The notes under the pieces: generated by a model
Told to the model about the DNA's origin: nothing
Database searches by the model: none
Seen by the model: only the letters and a program-made list of their open reading frames with translations
Translations under genes and position numbers: made by a program
Shown: in pieces, positions 32,979 to 41,351 of the stretch
How positions within the stretch are numbered: position 1 is the stretch's first letter
How the letters are laid out: every line of letters starts with the position of its first letter
Source: CAYSBE01 sp046309355
GTDB lineage: Bacteria; Bacteroidota; Bacteroidia; UKL13-3
DNA: 64,000 bases
Direction of reading: 5' to 3'
Assembly (NCBI GenBank): GCA_046309355.1
Contig: JBKCPL010000029.1
Location: 73,402-137,401 of the forward strand

Positions 32979-33956
32979 CTATAAAAAGCGAGGTGTAAGT
33001 CTCGGAATAACAATCTTTTCCTTAGTCTTGATCTTAGGCATGAAACAGTATTTAAAGAATATTTCATGCGACCCGGTGCTGTAATCAATGATATTGCTGG
33101 TTGTGAGATCATACGAGTAGCCAAGTTGCATATCGTCTGTAAATTTAAATCCGGCCAGTATTGAAAAGGCATCTTCTGTACGCCATGAGATACCGCCTTT
33201 AAAGCGGTTGTTGTATACAACCATTGCGTTGATATCCGCAGATGTTTTTGAGAGAATTGACTTAACTAAAACATTGGGTTCAATCGCAAATGTTCCATTG
33301 ATATCGTAGGCTGCCCCGGCCATAAAATAATAATGGTGAACCATTTTGTTTTCGATGGTATTGTATGCAACATTGGCCTGATTGATGTGCATTAGCGATA
33401 AACCGGTATAAAATCTGTCAAACCGCCAAAGAGTAGGCATAGTGAAGTATACACCTGCACCAAAATCAATTCCCGTACCTGTTTCTGTTCCAGTAGGAAC
33501 TTTTGAGTCGCCAGCATCGCGTGCCGAAAATTTGCTGCCATCAAGCGTTTTTTGAACCATACCAACATTTACCCCCCCTGATAATTGGGATTCATTGGCA
33601 AAGGTATGGCGATAAGAAACAGATAAGCTTGGAACCACGGTACTCTCAAATCCTTGTCTGTCTCTGTAAATATTAAATCCAACACCTAAGCGTTGTCCAA
33701 TAGGTGCATTGATGTTGCCGATAAATGTTTCAGGCGACTCTCCACGTGATACACCCAAATCATTCTTTCCTGAACCACCAAAACCCTGCCACTGCGTACG
33801 GTACATCAACATTCCGCATATTTTCTGTTCTGTGCCCGCAAATGCAGGATTATAATTCAGTCTGTTCATGAAAAAATGCGTGAATTGAGGGTCTTGCTGT
33901 GCTTTTACGGCATATATGCATAGACTCATGGCTGTCAGTGTAAGTAGTTTTCTCAT
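32979..33956 (-). CDS. PorP/SprF family type IX secretion outer-membrane protein
   Basis: 325 residues from the ATG at 33956, which gives the signal peptide MRKLLTLTAMSLCIYAVKA (before Gln); a longer frame to 34016 would run through the promoter. The mature protein starts QQDPQFTHFFMNRLNYNPAFAGTE, the classic PorP/SprF opening, and is a predicted beta-barrel with the internal FNIYRDRQG and SYDLTTS segments. PorP-type proteins link the motor-driven ring to the outer membrane, or serve as the partner for a specific adhesin. The position directly ahead of gldK is the usual one for the core porP copy. Confidence 0.93.
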   Translation of the reverse strand: MRKLLTLTAMSLCIYAVKAQQDPQFTHFFMNRLNYNPAFAGTEQKICGMLMYRTQWQGFGGSGKNDLGVSRGESPETFIGNINAPIGQRLGVGFNIYRDRQGFESTVVPSLSVSYRHTFANESQLSGGVNVGMVQKTLDGSKFSARDAGDSKVPTGTETGTGIDFGAGVYFTMPTLWRFDRFYTGLSLMHINQANVAYNTIENKMVHHYYFMAGAAYDINGTFAIEPNVLVKSILSKTSADINAMVVYNNRFKGGISWRTEDAFSILAGFKFTDDMQLGYSYDLTTSNIIDYSTGSHEIFFKYCFMPKIKTKEKIVIPRLTPRFL

Positions 33957-33986
33957 CAGCGAGGTGATTTTTGGCTGTTTAAAAAA

Positions 33987-34016
33987 CAATAATAGCAATT
34001 TGCCTATACAATACAA
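33987..34016 (-). promoter_or_regulatory. Promoter of porP
   Basis: TTG (34014-34016), 19-base spacer and TATTATTG (33987-33994; one deviation from TAnnTTTG) on the - strand. It predicts a leader of about 28 bases, the same layout as at gldK. Confidence 0.65.
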
Positions 34017-34058
34017 TAGCTATTTAAAAGAATAAAGTTTTGATTAAGGTATCCCGTA

Positions 34059-34817
34059 TTATTTAGCCTCTTTATTGTGGGCTTCCACATATTTATCCAG
34101 CGCCATAACCATAGATGGATATTGTGGAGTAGGAACGGCTATGTTTACGGTAAGACCTGCCTCCTTTATAGCCTTGGCAGTAGTTGCACCAAATGAGGCT
34201 ATCAGGGTTTTATTTTGCTTGAATTTAGGAAAATTTTCAAACAACGAACGAATATCAGCCGGGCTAAAAAACACAATGATATCGTAGTTTACATCTTTCA
34301 AATCAGACAAATCAGCGGATACAATTCGGTAAAAGAACGACTCTTTAAAGTGATACTTGTTCTTTTTCATGAATTTTTCAATCTCCGGTTTACGCCAGTC
34401 GCTACATGGAAAAAGGTATTTCTCGTTGGGATGATTCTTAATCACATTAAGCAATTCTGTTTCGGTGGCTTTGCCTGAAAATACTTTTCGCTTACGTACC
34501 TGAATATATTTAGCCAGGTAATTGGCTATGCTTTCGTTTACACAAAAGTACTTGGTTTCCGGGGGCATTTCTATTTTCAACTCACTGCACATGCGAAAGA
34601 AGTGATCAACGGAGTTGCGTGAGTTCAGTATGATGGCTGTGTAATCAGAGATATTTACCTTCTGGCTCTTAAATTCTTTAGAGCTAACAGGACTAACGGT
34701 AATGAAAGGTCTGAAATCGATTTTAAGACTACGCTTTTTAGCAAGATCAAAATACGGTGATTTATCCGACTCCGGCTTGGGCTGAGAGATTATGATACTT
34801 TTGATCTTAGCTTTCAA
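34059..34817 (-). CDS. hemD: Uroporphyrinogen-III synthase HemD
   Basis: A 252-residue protein of the poorly conserved HemD family: two Rossmann-like halves with KIKSIIISQPKP at the start, DYTAIILNSRNSVDHFFRM, FPCSDWRKPEIEKF, and the C-terminal KTLIASFGATTAKAIKEAGLTVNIAVPTPQYPSMVMAL, where the P-T-P-Y-x-S-M ending is typical. It closes hydroxymethylbilane into uroporphyrinogen III for heme synthesis in the cytosol. It overlaps the DUF4271 gene by 4 bases. Adjacency of this gene to the type IX core is a recurring arrangement in Bacteroidota as I recall it. Confidence 0.88.
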   Translation of the reverse strand: MKAKIKSIIISQPKPESDKSPYFDLAKKRSLKIDFRPFITVSPVSSKEFKSQKVNISDYTAIILNSRNSVDHFFRMCSELKIEMPPETKYFCVNESIANYLAKYIQVRKRKVFSGKATETELLNVIKNHPNEKYLFPCSDWRKPEIEKFMKKNKYHFKESFFYRIVSADLSDLKDVNYDIIVFFSPADIRSLFENFPKFKQNKTLIASFGATTAKAIKEAGLTVNIAVPTPQYPSMVMALDKYVEAHNKEAK

Positions 34818-35782
34818 ATGGTGTAGGTATTAATATATTTAACGATTACAACTATGGGTAAAATTTCGAGGGCGCAAAGATAAATAAATAAATAGATTAT
34901 GGGAAAAGTAAAAAATGAGGGGCTTAGTAGCAGTATGCGCACTACGCGGTAAAGTATACTCACAAAAAACAGTGAGACTATGGTTTGCATCATAATAACC
35001 GACCACAGCTGATTGGTATTGTAGGCGTAGAAAATAATAAAGGGAAAGATAACCAATGCCAAAAAGTTAGTTACTGAAACGGTATTTGAGATGAATCCTA
35101 CGCCCAGCTTTTTAATACTTAACAATGCCCCCAGCAAACCGTGAAGTAAAAATTTGGATGCGTATACGATTGCACAAACACCAACTATAAACAGGTACTG
35201 TAAAAAGTAGTTATCAATAATATTTATACGGCTTTGCTCCAAATAGGAATTAATAAAAATGGCTGCGATAAGCAGGTATATAGCAAACATGTGCAGGGTA
35301 ATAAAATTGAATACGGTACGCTGTTCCTCCCATATTTTATCACTAAGTCTTACATTAAATACCGACTGAACAAACTGGTTGAAATCGGAAGGATGGCTGA
35401 TACGCACAAAGGAGATGTACATAAGAATAACACATATCACCCAAAAACGCCATTGGTCTCTGCGTTTGGGTCTGTTTTGTATTTCCTTAATACCTGTGAT
35501 GCCGGTGCGCCTGGTGGGGATTTTCACGTAGGGTTGCGTTATGCGTACGTACGGGTGAAAAATTGAAAGCAACAATGAATCCGATGAAATAGAATCAAGC
35601 AACGAGTTATTTAATACAGATTTCGGTTTTGCTGCTGTATCGACTTGCAGCGTATCGGATGTTTCAAACCTAAATGCAGTATCGGTTAACTCCTGTGCAA
35701 ATGCGCTATTCATGAAACAAAAACATGCAATAAACGCAGCCAGCTGTATTTTAATTTTTATATGAATAGTGCGTGGGTACAT
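34814..35782 (-). CDS. DUF4271 membrane protein
   Basis: A 322-residue protein of the DUF4271 family. It has an N-terminal signal-like segment (LAAFIACFCFMNSAFA), a proline- and arginine-rich linker of about 100 residues (VRITQPYVKIPTRRTG), and then about six membrane helices to the C-terminus. The function is unknown. It is co-translated with hemD (4-base overlap) and starts 3 bases after the TamA-like barrel gene, so the three form one transcription unit running into the type IX region. Role in envelope biogenesis or secretion is only suggested by position. Confidence 0.8.
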   Translation of the reverse strand: MYPRTIHIKIKIQLAAFIACFCFMNSAFAQELTDTAFRFETSDTLQVDTAAKPKSVLNNSLLDSISSDSLLLSIFHPYVRITQPYVKIPTRRTGITGIKEIQNRPKRRDQWRFWVICVILMYISFVRISHPSDFNQFVQSVFNVRLSDKIWEEQRTVFNFITLHMFAIYLLIAAIFINSYLEQSRINIIDNYFLQYLFIVGVCAIVYASKFLLHGLLGALLSIKKLGVGFISNTVSVTNFLALVIFPFIIFYAYNTNQLWSVIMMQTIVSLFFVSILYRVVRILLLSPSFFTFPIIYLFIYLCALEILPIVVIVKYINTYTI

Positions 35783-35785
35783 GCT

Positions 35786-37552
35786 TTAAAAAAAACTGGT
35801 GAAACCAAAATGAACCTTTGCTTTTTCAAACTCTATCGGATTATTGAACTGCCTGCCCAATGCGTAATAAATGGAAAAAACGCCTGCTGTGGTTTCAAAA
35901 TTAAACCCTGCTCCAAATCCGAACGGAGTGTCCGATAATGTAGGTGTGCGCAGCGTATTTTCATAATATGCTCCATTCCAAAAAATGCTAGCATGCGCAT
36001 TGCGCTGCAACAGGTATCTCAGTTCAGTATTCACTATGGCGTATCTGCTTGCAAATATAGCTTGTTCATCAAAACCTTTGAGGGTTCTTAATCCACCTAT
36101 ACGATACAAATCGTTCAGGAACAAAACCGGAGCCTGCACTGCTGCAGCCATTAGCTGTAACCGGGTAGTTACGAATTTTCCCAACTTAACAAATACATCT
36201 GCATCGGTATGTACCTTGTACTGAATCATACGTGCAGCTACTTTATCGTACAATGAATACTGACTTCCTTTTTCATCTGTGAAACGAATGCCATCAATAG
36301 TCGGATTTCTTTGAATACGTTTATCGCCCAGCGAAGCATTGAGTGTTATTGAATATCCCTTCATCGGATTCAGTAAATAATCGTAATGCACTACCTTTAC
36401 CTCTGTTCCGTATTGGTAATTTATCACATCGTTGGCATCGGGCAGCCTAACGCTGTTTCGTATTTGTTGGGTATCTACGGTTATGAGTGAGGTGCTTTGA
36501 ATAGCATAATACACCCTGAGGTAATCCTGACCAATAAAACGGTAGTACAAACCCAATTGATTATTTACGTCTAAAAAACTGGTATCCTGTTTAATTAGTT
36601 GAAGGGAATAATCAAACCCTACGCTCGACCTGAATATATAAGGATACAGGGCATACACTCGTAACTGCTGTGAATTAGCTAAAAAGCTGCGGTAATTTAC
36701 CTCGAGTACCTTGCCGGTTTCAAATAAGTTTTCAAGTTTTAAGTTAGCCTCGCCTGTAAGCAACAGCGAATTGTTGTTGGCTTGCGAATTGGGCGCAAAA
36801 CCGATAATACCGTCAGCTGTGCTTGCTTTGCGCTCATCGGCATACAGTATAGGCTTGGCTTTATTGGCAAAAAAATACACACGAGCCGACTGTGAAGCGG
36901 TTAGAAAAGGCAATTGATTTAATCTGGCAGATGCCATTTTTATGTGCTGCTCATTGTAGGCTGCACCTATTTTAACTCCGAGGTATTTTTCAAGAAACCA
37001 CTTTTTAACCTGCGATGATCCAATCAATTCTATGGAATCGTATTGAATCCATTCATTGTTGGTGAGTTTCCACGATGCCGAGATACCTTCCTGTTCTATG
37101 GTTAGGCTGTCGAGCTCCAGAGAAGCGAATGGATAACCGTTACGTTCGAGATAACTGAGAATACGTGATGCTGCATTTTTATAAACATCCGGGGAAAATT
37201 GTTTGTTCACGAAATCACGTGATCGAAAACCCGCTGCCGTTAGTATATCATCGGGTATATTTCCTTTGCGCAGCGCAATCCATTTGTAAGGTTTGCCGGT
37301 TTGTATGTATACACGTATGGAATCGTCTAACATGTCAAGGTGCGTAATTTTTGCTGCCAGATAAGCCTGTTCGTTTAATGCCAGAATAACACGGCTTAGT
37401 GCTCCTTCAAGCGATGCAGAATCAACACGAAGTTCGGGCCAGTTTTTGAGCACAGGCAAATCACTGTGTACACTCAGCCATTTATTTTGCTGTGCCTGCA
37501 GCGAACTGCAACCAAGTAACAGAATGATAAGATATCTTCGCACCGGTTTCAA
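35786..37552 (-). CDS. BamA/TamA (Omp85)-like outer-membrane protein
   Basis: About 588 residues. The only starts at the 5' end are TTG at 37552 (MKPVRRYLIILLL) and GTG at 37543 (MRRYLIILLLG); either gives the signal peptide ending SSLQA. POTRA-like alpha/beta repeats follow up to about residue 230 (SLEGALSRVILALNEQAYLAA, then DSIELIGSSQVKKWFLEKYLGVKIGAAYNEQHI). The C-terminal half is a barrel with the Omp85 motif IGGLRTLKGFDEQ and the terminal aromatic KVHFGFTSFF. It could assemble or export envelope proteins. It heads the DUF4271-hemD unit and is divergent from hemW by only 14 bases. Confidence 0.85.
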   Translation of the reverse strand: MKPVRRYLIILLLGCSSLQAQQNKWLSVHSDLPVLKNWPELRVDSASLEGALSRVILALNEQAYLAAKITHLDMLDDSIRVYIQTGKPYKWIALRKGNIPDDILTAAGFRSRDFVNKQFSPDVYKNAASRILSYLERNGYPFASLELDSLTIEQEGISASWKLTNNEWIQYDSIELIGSSQVKKWFLEKYLGVKIGAAYNEQHIKMASARLNQLPFLTASQSARVYFFANKAKPILYADERKASTADGIIGFAPNSQANNNSLLLTGEANLKLENLFETGKVLEVNYRSFLANSQQLRVYALYPYIFRSSVGFDYSLQLIKQDTSFLDVNNQLGLYYRFIGQDYLRVYYAIQSTSLITVDTQQIRNSVRLPDANDVINYQYGTEVKVVHYDYLLNPMKGYSITLNASLGDKRIQRNPTIDGIRFTDEKGSQYSLYDKVAARMIQYKVHTDADVFVKLGKFVTTRLQLMAAAVQAPVLFLNDLYRIGGLRTLKGFDEQAIFASRYAIVNTELRYLLQRNAHASIFWNGAYYENTLRTPTLSDTPFGFGAGFNFETTAGVFSIYYALGRQFNNPIEFEKAKVHFGFTSFF

Positions 37553-37566
37553 ATTAACAACAATAA

Positions 37567-38688
37567 TTGTCGGGATTATATATTCATATACCTTTTTGCA
37601 AACAGGCGTGTCACTATTGCAATTTTCACTTCAGCACTTCGCTGCACCTGGCCGATGAAATGGTAGAAGCCATTTGCAGTGAGATAGAGCTGCGTAAAAA
37701 CTACTTGCCCGACAACACACTAAAGTCTGTTTACGTTGGAGGAGGTACACCTTCTTTGCTTACATATTCGCAACTTAAAAAGCTGTTCGAACACATTAAA
37801 CGCTTCTATAACGTTGAAGTGGGTGCTGAAATTACGCTGGAGGCCAATCCGGATGATTTGAATCCGGCCAAACTAAATGAATTGTACATGCTGGGTATAA
37901 ACCGCTTAAGCATAGGTGTACAGTCGTTTGATGACACCCTATTGAAGTGGATGAACCGGGCGCACACAGCTCAGCAAGCCTTGCAATGCCTAATCAATGC
38001 GAACCAGGCAGGAATTCATCAGGCTTCAGTCGACCTGATTTACGGCATTCCCTCGTTAAGTACTCAAAAATGGCATGACACGCTGAATAAGGTATTGGAT
38101 AGCGGTGTTCAGCATATTTCTGCTTACTGCTTAACCATTGAAGAAAAGACAGCGCTTTACCATGCTGTTAAAATGCAAAAAGAAAAACCGGTAGACGAAG
38201 AAGCTGCCTTAAAGCAATTTGAAATGCTGACGGAAACATTGGCAATGCATGGGTATGAGCACTATGAAATTTCAAATTTTGCCCGCAACAAGCAGTACGC
38301 TGTTCACAACACATCCTACTGGCAGAATAAACCGTATATTGGAGTTGGCCCATCAGCACATTCTTATAATGGAACATCGCGACAATGGAATGTAGCCAAT
38401 AATGTTGCCTATATAAAGCAGATAAAAGCCGGTAGCCTTTTTTATGAGCAGGAAATTCTGAGCAACAAAGAGCGCTACAACGAAACGGTAATGACGGGAC
38501 TTAGAACAATGTGGGGAGTTTCTGAGAGCCAACTGCTCAATGAGTTTGGCGAATACTACCAGGCTAACCGAAAAGTATTTGATACATACAGAGAACAAGG
38601 TATATTAATTCTTGACAAGGGTGCATTTGTGCTTGCTCACTCACATCGATTCATGGCCGATGGCATTGCTTCATCGCTGTTTGCTTAA
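37567..38688 (+). CDS. hemW: HemW-type radical SAM protein
   Basis: A 373-residue radical SAM enzyme starting with TTG, fixed by the conserved GLYIHIPFC at the N-terminus. The cluster motif C11-x3-C15-x2-C18 is followed by VYVGGGTPS, the EANPDD strand and RLSIGVQSF. The heme-binding HNxxYW motif (HNTSYW) separates HemW from the true coproporphyrinogen dehydrogenase HemN. HemW is a heme chaperone for respiratory enzymes. Its stop shares 4 bases (TTAA) with the convergent engB stop. Confidence 0.94.
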   Translation: MSGLYIHIPFCKQACHYCNFHFSTSLHLADEMVEAICSEIELRKNYLPDNTLKSVYVGGGTPSLLTYSQLKKLFEHIKRFYNVEVGAEITLEANPDDLNPAKLNELYMLGINRLSIGVQSFDDTLLKWMNRAHTAQQALQCLINANQAGIHQASVDLIYGIPSLSTQKWHDTLNKVLDSGVQHISAYCLTIEEKTALYHAVKMQKEKPVDEEAALKQFEMLTETLAMHGYEHYEISNFARNKQYAVHNTSYWQNKPYIGVGPSAHSYNGTSRQWNVANNVAYIKQIKAGSLFYEQEILSNKERYNETVMTGLRTMWGVSESQLLNEFGEYYQANRKVFDTYREQGILILDKGAFVLAHSHRFMADGIASSLFA

Positions 38689-39281
38689 CCTTTTACAGCC
38701 TTTTCAATAAACTGCAGTATATTTTCCCTACCCTTTGCCGTTACAGATGATGTGATAAAATGCGTTGGAAATTCTTCCCAGTATTTCAGCAATTCGTCTT
38801 TAAATCTGTTCACGGATTTAGCTGTTACCGACTGATTGTTTTTATCGGACTTGGTAAACACCAGCATGAGCGGTATTTGCATTTCACCTAATTTATTAAT
38901 AAACGAAATATCCGATGCCTGAGGTTCTATGCGTGAATCAATAAGCACAAAAACTCCGCTTAAATTTTCCCGCTTGGCAAAGTACTCGAACATGACCTTT
39001 TCCCAGGTAGCACGTTGTTCTTTTGATCGCTTGGCAAATCCGTATCCGGGTAAGTCTACCAAGTACCATGAATTGTTAATGAGAAAATGATTGATGCTGA
39101 TTGTTTTCCCCGGAGTAGCCGACACTTTAGCCAAACTTTTATTGTTAGCCAGCATGTTTATAAGTGACGACTTGCCTACGTTGGAGCGTCCAATAAAAGC
39201 AAACTCAGGTTTTGTGGGGGCTGGTGCATCGGTTATGCTGCCCGAACTTTTAACAAACTTGGCCTGTATTGTTTCTTTCAT
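38685..39281 (-). CDS. engB: Ribosome biogenesis GTPase EngB (YsxC/YihA)
   Basis: A 198-residue TRAFAC GTPase with G1 GRSNVGKS (31-38), a switch threonine in ATPGKT, G3 DLPGYGFAKR, G4 TKSD and G5-like SSVTAKG. The length and the PGYGFAK motif are specific to EngB, which acts in assembly of the 50S subunit. It starts 2 bases after a lipoprotein gene on the same strand, so the two are probably co-transcribed. Confidence 0.96.
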   Translation of the reverse strand: MKETIQAKFVKSSGSITDAPAPTKPEFAFIGRSNVGKSSLINMLANNKSLAKVSATPGKTISINHFLINNSWYLVDLPGYGFAKRSKEQRATWEKVMFEYFAKRENLSGVFVLIDSRIEPQASDISFINKLGEMQIPLMLVFTKSDKNNQSVTAKSVNRFKDELLKYWEEFPTHFITSSVTAKGRENILQFIEKAVKG

Positions 39282-39283
39282 GG

Positions 39284-39856
39284 TTATTGAAGTTGAAATA
39301 CCGATGTCGAATTCATATATCTGATAACGCCATCCGTTTTGGTGTAATACAAGCTGTCATTATTAGAAGTGCGCATGTAAATGCCTGAAAATGCTCGACC
39401 ACTCCAGTTGGCAGCAGTCATAAAAACACTATCAGGCGATGACAAGGATGAAAAGGGAAAACGGAAAATACCTGAATCACTTGAACATGTCAATTCACTG
39501 TTTCGCTTATCAAATCGGATGTGCAGTGTATGAAAGTTCGAATCGAGTTTTAGAGTAAAATTGAGTTGTTCGTATTGTATGGAATCGGGAGGACATTCAG
39601 GATTGCTGCCTGCCCTGGGCATTCTTGCCCATGTTGATGCTTCTGGTATAACGAATCCGTTTCGCAACGAACTGCTGGGTAATCTTTCATACGTAAGCGT
39701 ATCTGCCTTGGTGTAAGCCAACCATGATTTTTCGGACGCAGTAAAACTGATGGATTCGTATGCAACTGCGCGGCATGGTGCATCGTAGTTTTCTTTGCAC
39801 GAACTAGTTCCGGCAATGAACAGAAAAAACAGTACATAGGCATTAATGCTACGCAT
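39284..39856 (-). CDS. Hypothetical lipoprotein upstream of engB
   Basis: 190 residues from the ATG at 39856, which gives a lipoprotein signal (NAYVLFFLFIAGTSSC); a start at 39883 adds nine residues and weakens it. The mature part is beta-rich with cysteines (ENYDAPC, NPECPP, ELTCSSD) that may form disulfides. I recognise no family. A TATTATTG box lies 4 bases before the ATG. It is probably co-transcribed with engB but shares no obvious function with it. Confidence 0.6.
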   Translation of the reverse strand: MRSINAYVLFFLFIAGTSSCKENYDAPCRAVAYESISFTASEKSWLAYTKADTLTYERLPSSSLRNGFVIPEASTWARMPRAGSNPECPPDSIQYEQLNFTLKLDSNFHTLHIRFDKRNSELTCSSDSGIFRFPFSSLSSPDSVFMTAANWSGRAFSGIYMRTSNNDSLYYTKTDGVIRYMNSTSVFQLQ

Positions 39857-39942
39857 AGTGCAATAATACACATAGTGAGCCATTCACTTATAAAAATTGT
39901 GCAATACCAAATCATTTCACGTATTTCGCACGTTCATTCAGA

Positions 39943-40668
39943 GTGAATACCGTAAAACCATATAGAACATCTGCCGATTCGAAAAAAGAGCAGGTTGAAC
40001 ACATGTTCGACAGCATAGCACCTCGCTACGATTTTCTGAATCACTTTTTATCGCTGGGCATTGACAAAATTTGGCGCAAAAAAGCCATACAATCGCTGGC
40101 TGATTCAAAGCCTTTACTCATACTGGATGTGGCTACAGGAACAGCCGATTTAGCAATAGCGGCTCTAAAACTGAATCCCGAAAAAGTTATCGGAATTGAT
40201 ATCTCACAGCTGATGCTGGATGTGGGTAGAAAGAAAATACGTACAGGCAAGCTTTCAGATAAAATAGAACTGGTAAAGGGTGACTCAGAAGCTTTGCCGT
40301 ATGCCGATAATACCTTTGATGCGGTAACCGTTGCTTTCGGGGTGCGGAATTTTGAAAATCTGGACAAAGGGCTAAGCGAACTGTACCGCGTGCTAAAACC
40401 GGGTGGAAAGCTTGCTGTTCTTGAGTTTTCGAAACCACGTAGCTTCCCTTTCAAACAACTGTACTACCTGTATTTTCATCAAATTTTACCTTTGTGGGGT
40501 AAATGGATAAGTAAAAATCAAAATGCTTATGCATATTTGCCAGAATCGGTTAAGCATTTTCCTGATGGAAAAAACTTTACTGAACACCTTATAAAAGCCC
40601 GATTTAAGAATAATACATGCAAACCTCTAACCTTTGGTATATGCACCTTGTACAACGGTTTAAAATAA
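39943..40668 (+). CDS. ubiE: Demethylmenaquinone methyltransferase MenG/UbiE
   Basis: 241 residues with a GTG start. SAM-methyltransferase motif I is ILDVATGTADLAIAA, followed by VIGIDISQLML, FGVRNFENLDKGL and the C-terminal LTFGICTLYNG. The N-terminal EHMFDSIAPRYDFLNHFLSLGID is specific to the UbiE/MenG family. It makes menaquinone from demethylmenaquinone, the quinone that feeds the cbb3 respiratory chain. It opens an operon with porT, tgt, an LptF/G permease and an EamA transporter. Confidence 0.96.
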   Translation: MNTVKPYRTSADSKKEQVEHMFDSIAPRYDFLNHFLSLGIDKIWRKKAIQSLADSKPLLILDVATGTADLAIAALKLNPEKVIGIDISQLMLDVGRKKIRTGKLSDKIELVKGDSEALPYADNTFDAVTVAFGVRNFENLDKGLSELYRVLKPGGKLAVLEFSKPRSFPFKQLYYLYFHQILPLWGKWISKNQNAYAYLPESVKHFPDGKNFTEHLIKARFKNNTCKPLTFGICTLYNGLK

Positions 40669-41348
40669 CTGCAGCTATTTTTTTAGTGCTTAGCAGTACA
40701 CTGCTTAGCACTACAGTTATAGCTCAACCAAATCAGGAGCAGTATGATAACAAGCTATTGCACTTTGGTTTCACACTTGCACTTAACTTCTCAACCATGC
40801 GAATGGATACAAAGCCGGAGATAATGATGCGGGATTCGGTAATGAATGCCCGAATGTCAACCTATCCGGGAATCGGTTTAGGAGGTATTACTAACGTAAG
40901 GTTGGGTAAAAATTTTGACGTAAGGTTACTGTTCCCGGTTATTTATTTTGTACAGCGTGATATCATTTATGAATTGCCTGCCGGTAAAAGAGAAGTAAAA
41001 GTTGAATCGGCTTACAGCGATTTTTCATTGTTACTCAAGTTCAAATCAGACCGCAGAAAAAATACCCGTGCATACATAATAGGTGGTGGCCGAATAAGCT
41101 ATGATCTTAGTTCCACTGTAAATAAAGAACGTTCTAAAAATAGCCCTGTGGTATCGCTGGTACCTGTTACCTATGGATATGAAGCAGGTTTCGGGCTTGA
41201 CTTGTATTTCCCGTATTTTAAATTTTCGCCTGAAATAAAGGTGATGAACACCATTGGTGATGCACTTCACCGCGATGGGTTTGCATATACCAATGTGCTG
41301 GATCGTGTATCGCCCAAAATGGTGGTTATTTCGCTACATTTCGAGTAA
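40641..41348 (+). CDS. porT: Type IX secretion protein PorT
   Basis: 235 residues from the ATG at 40641; an ATG at 40617 is also in frame. The signal peptide (RFKITAAIFLVLSSTLLSTTVIA, before Gln) leads into an 8-stranded barrel protein: KLLHFGFTLALNFSTMRM, PGIGLGGITNVRLGKNFDVRLLFP and a C-terminal VVISLHFE strand. The N-terminal 'LHFGFTLG.N...' pattern and the position overlapping ubiE are characteristic of PorT, an outer-membrane component needed for type IX secretion. The 5' end overlaps ubiE by 28 to 52 bases, so expression is coupled to menaquinone synthesis. Confidence 0.88.
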   Translation: MHLVQRFKITAAIFLVLSSTLLSTTVIAQPNQEQYDNKLLHFGFTLALNFSTMRMDTKPEIMMRDSVMNARMSTYPGIGLGGITNVRLGKNFDVRLLFPVIYFVQRDIIYELPAGKREVKVESAYSDFSLLLKFKSDRRKNTRAYIIGGGRISYDLSSTVNKERSKNSPVVSLVPVTYGYEAGFGLDLYFPYFKFSPEIKVMNTIGDALHRDGFAYTNVLDRVSPKMVVISLHFE

Positions 41349-41351
41349 GTT

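Noticed and set aside
40041..40454. 137-residue reading frame antisense to ubiE
   Set aside because: It is Ser/Pro-rich antisense translation of the methyltransferase core; no independent support.
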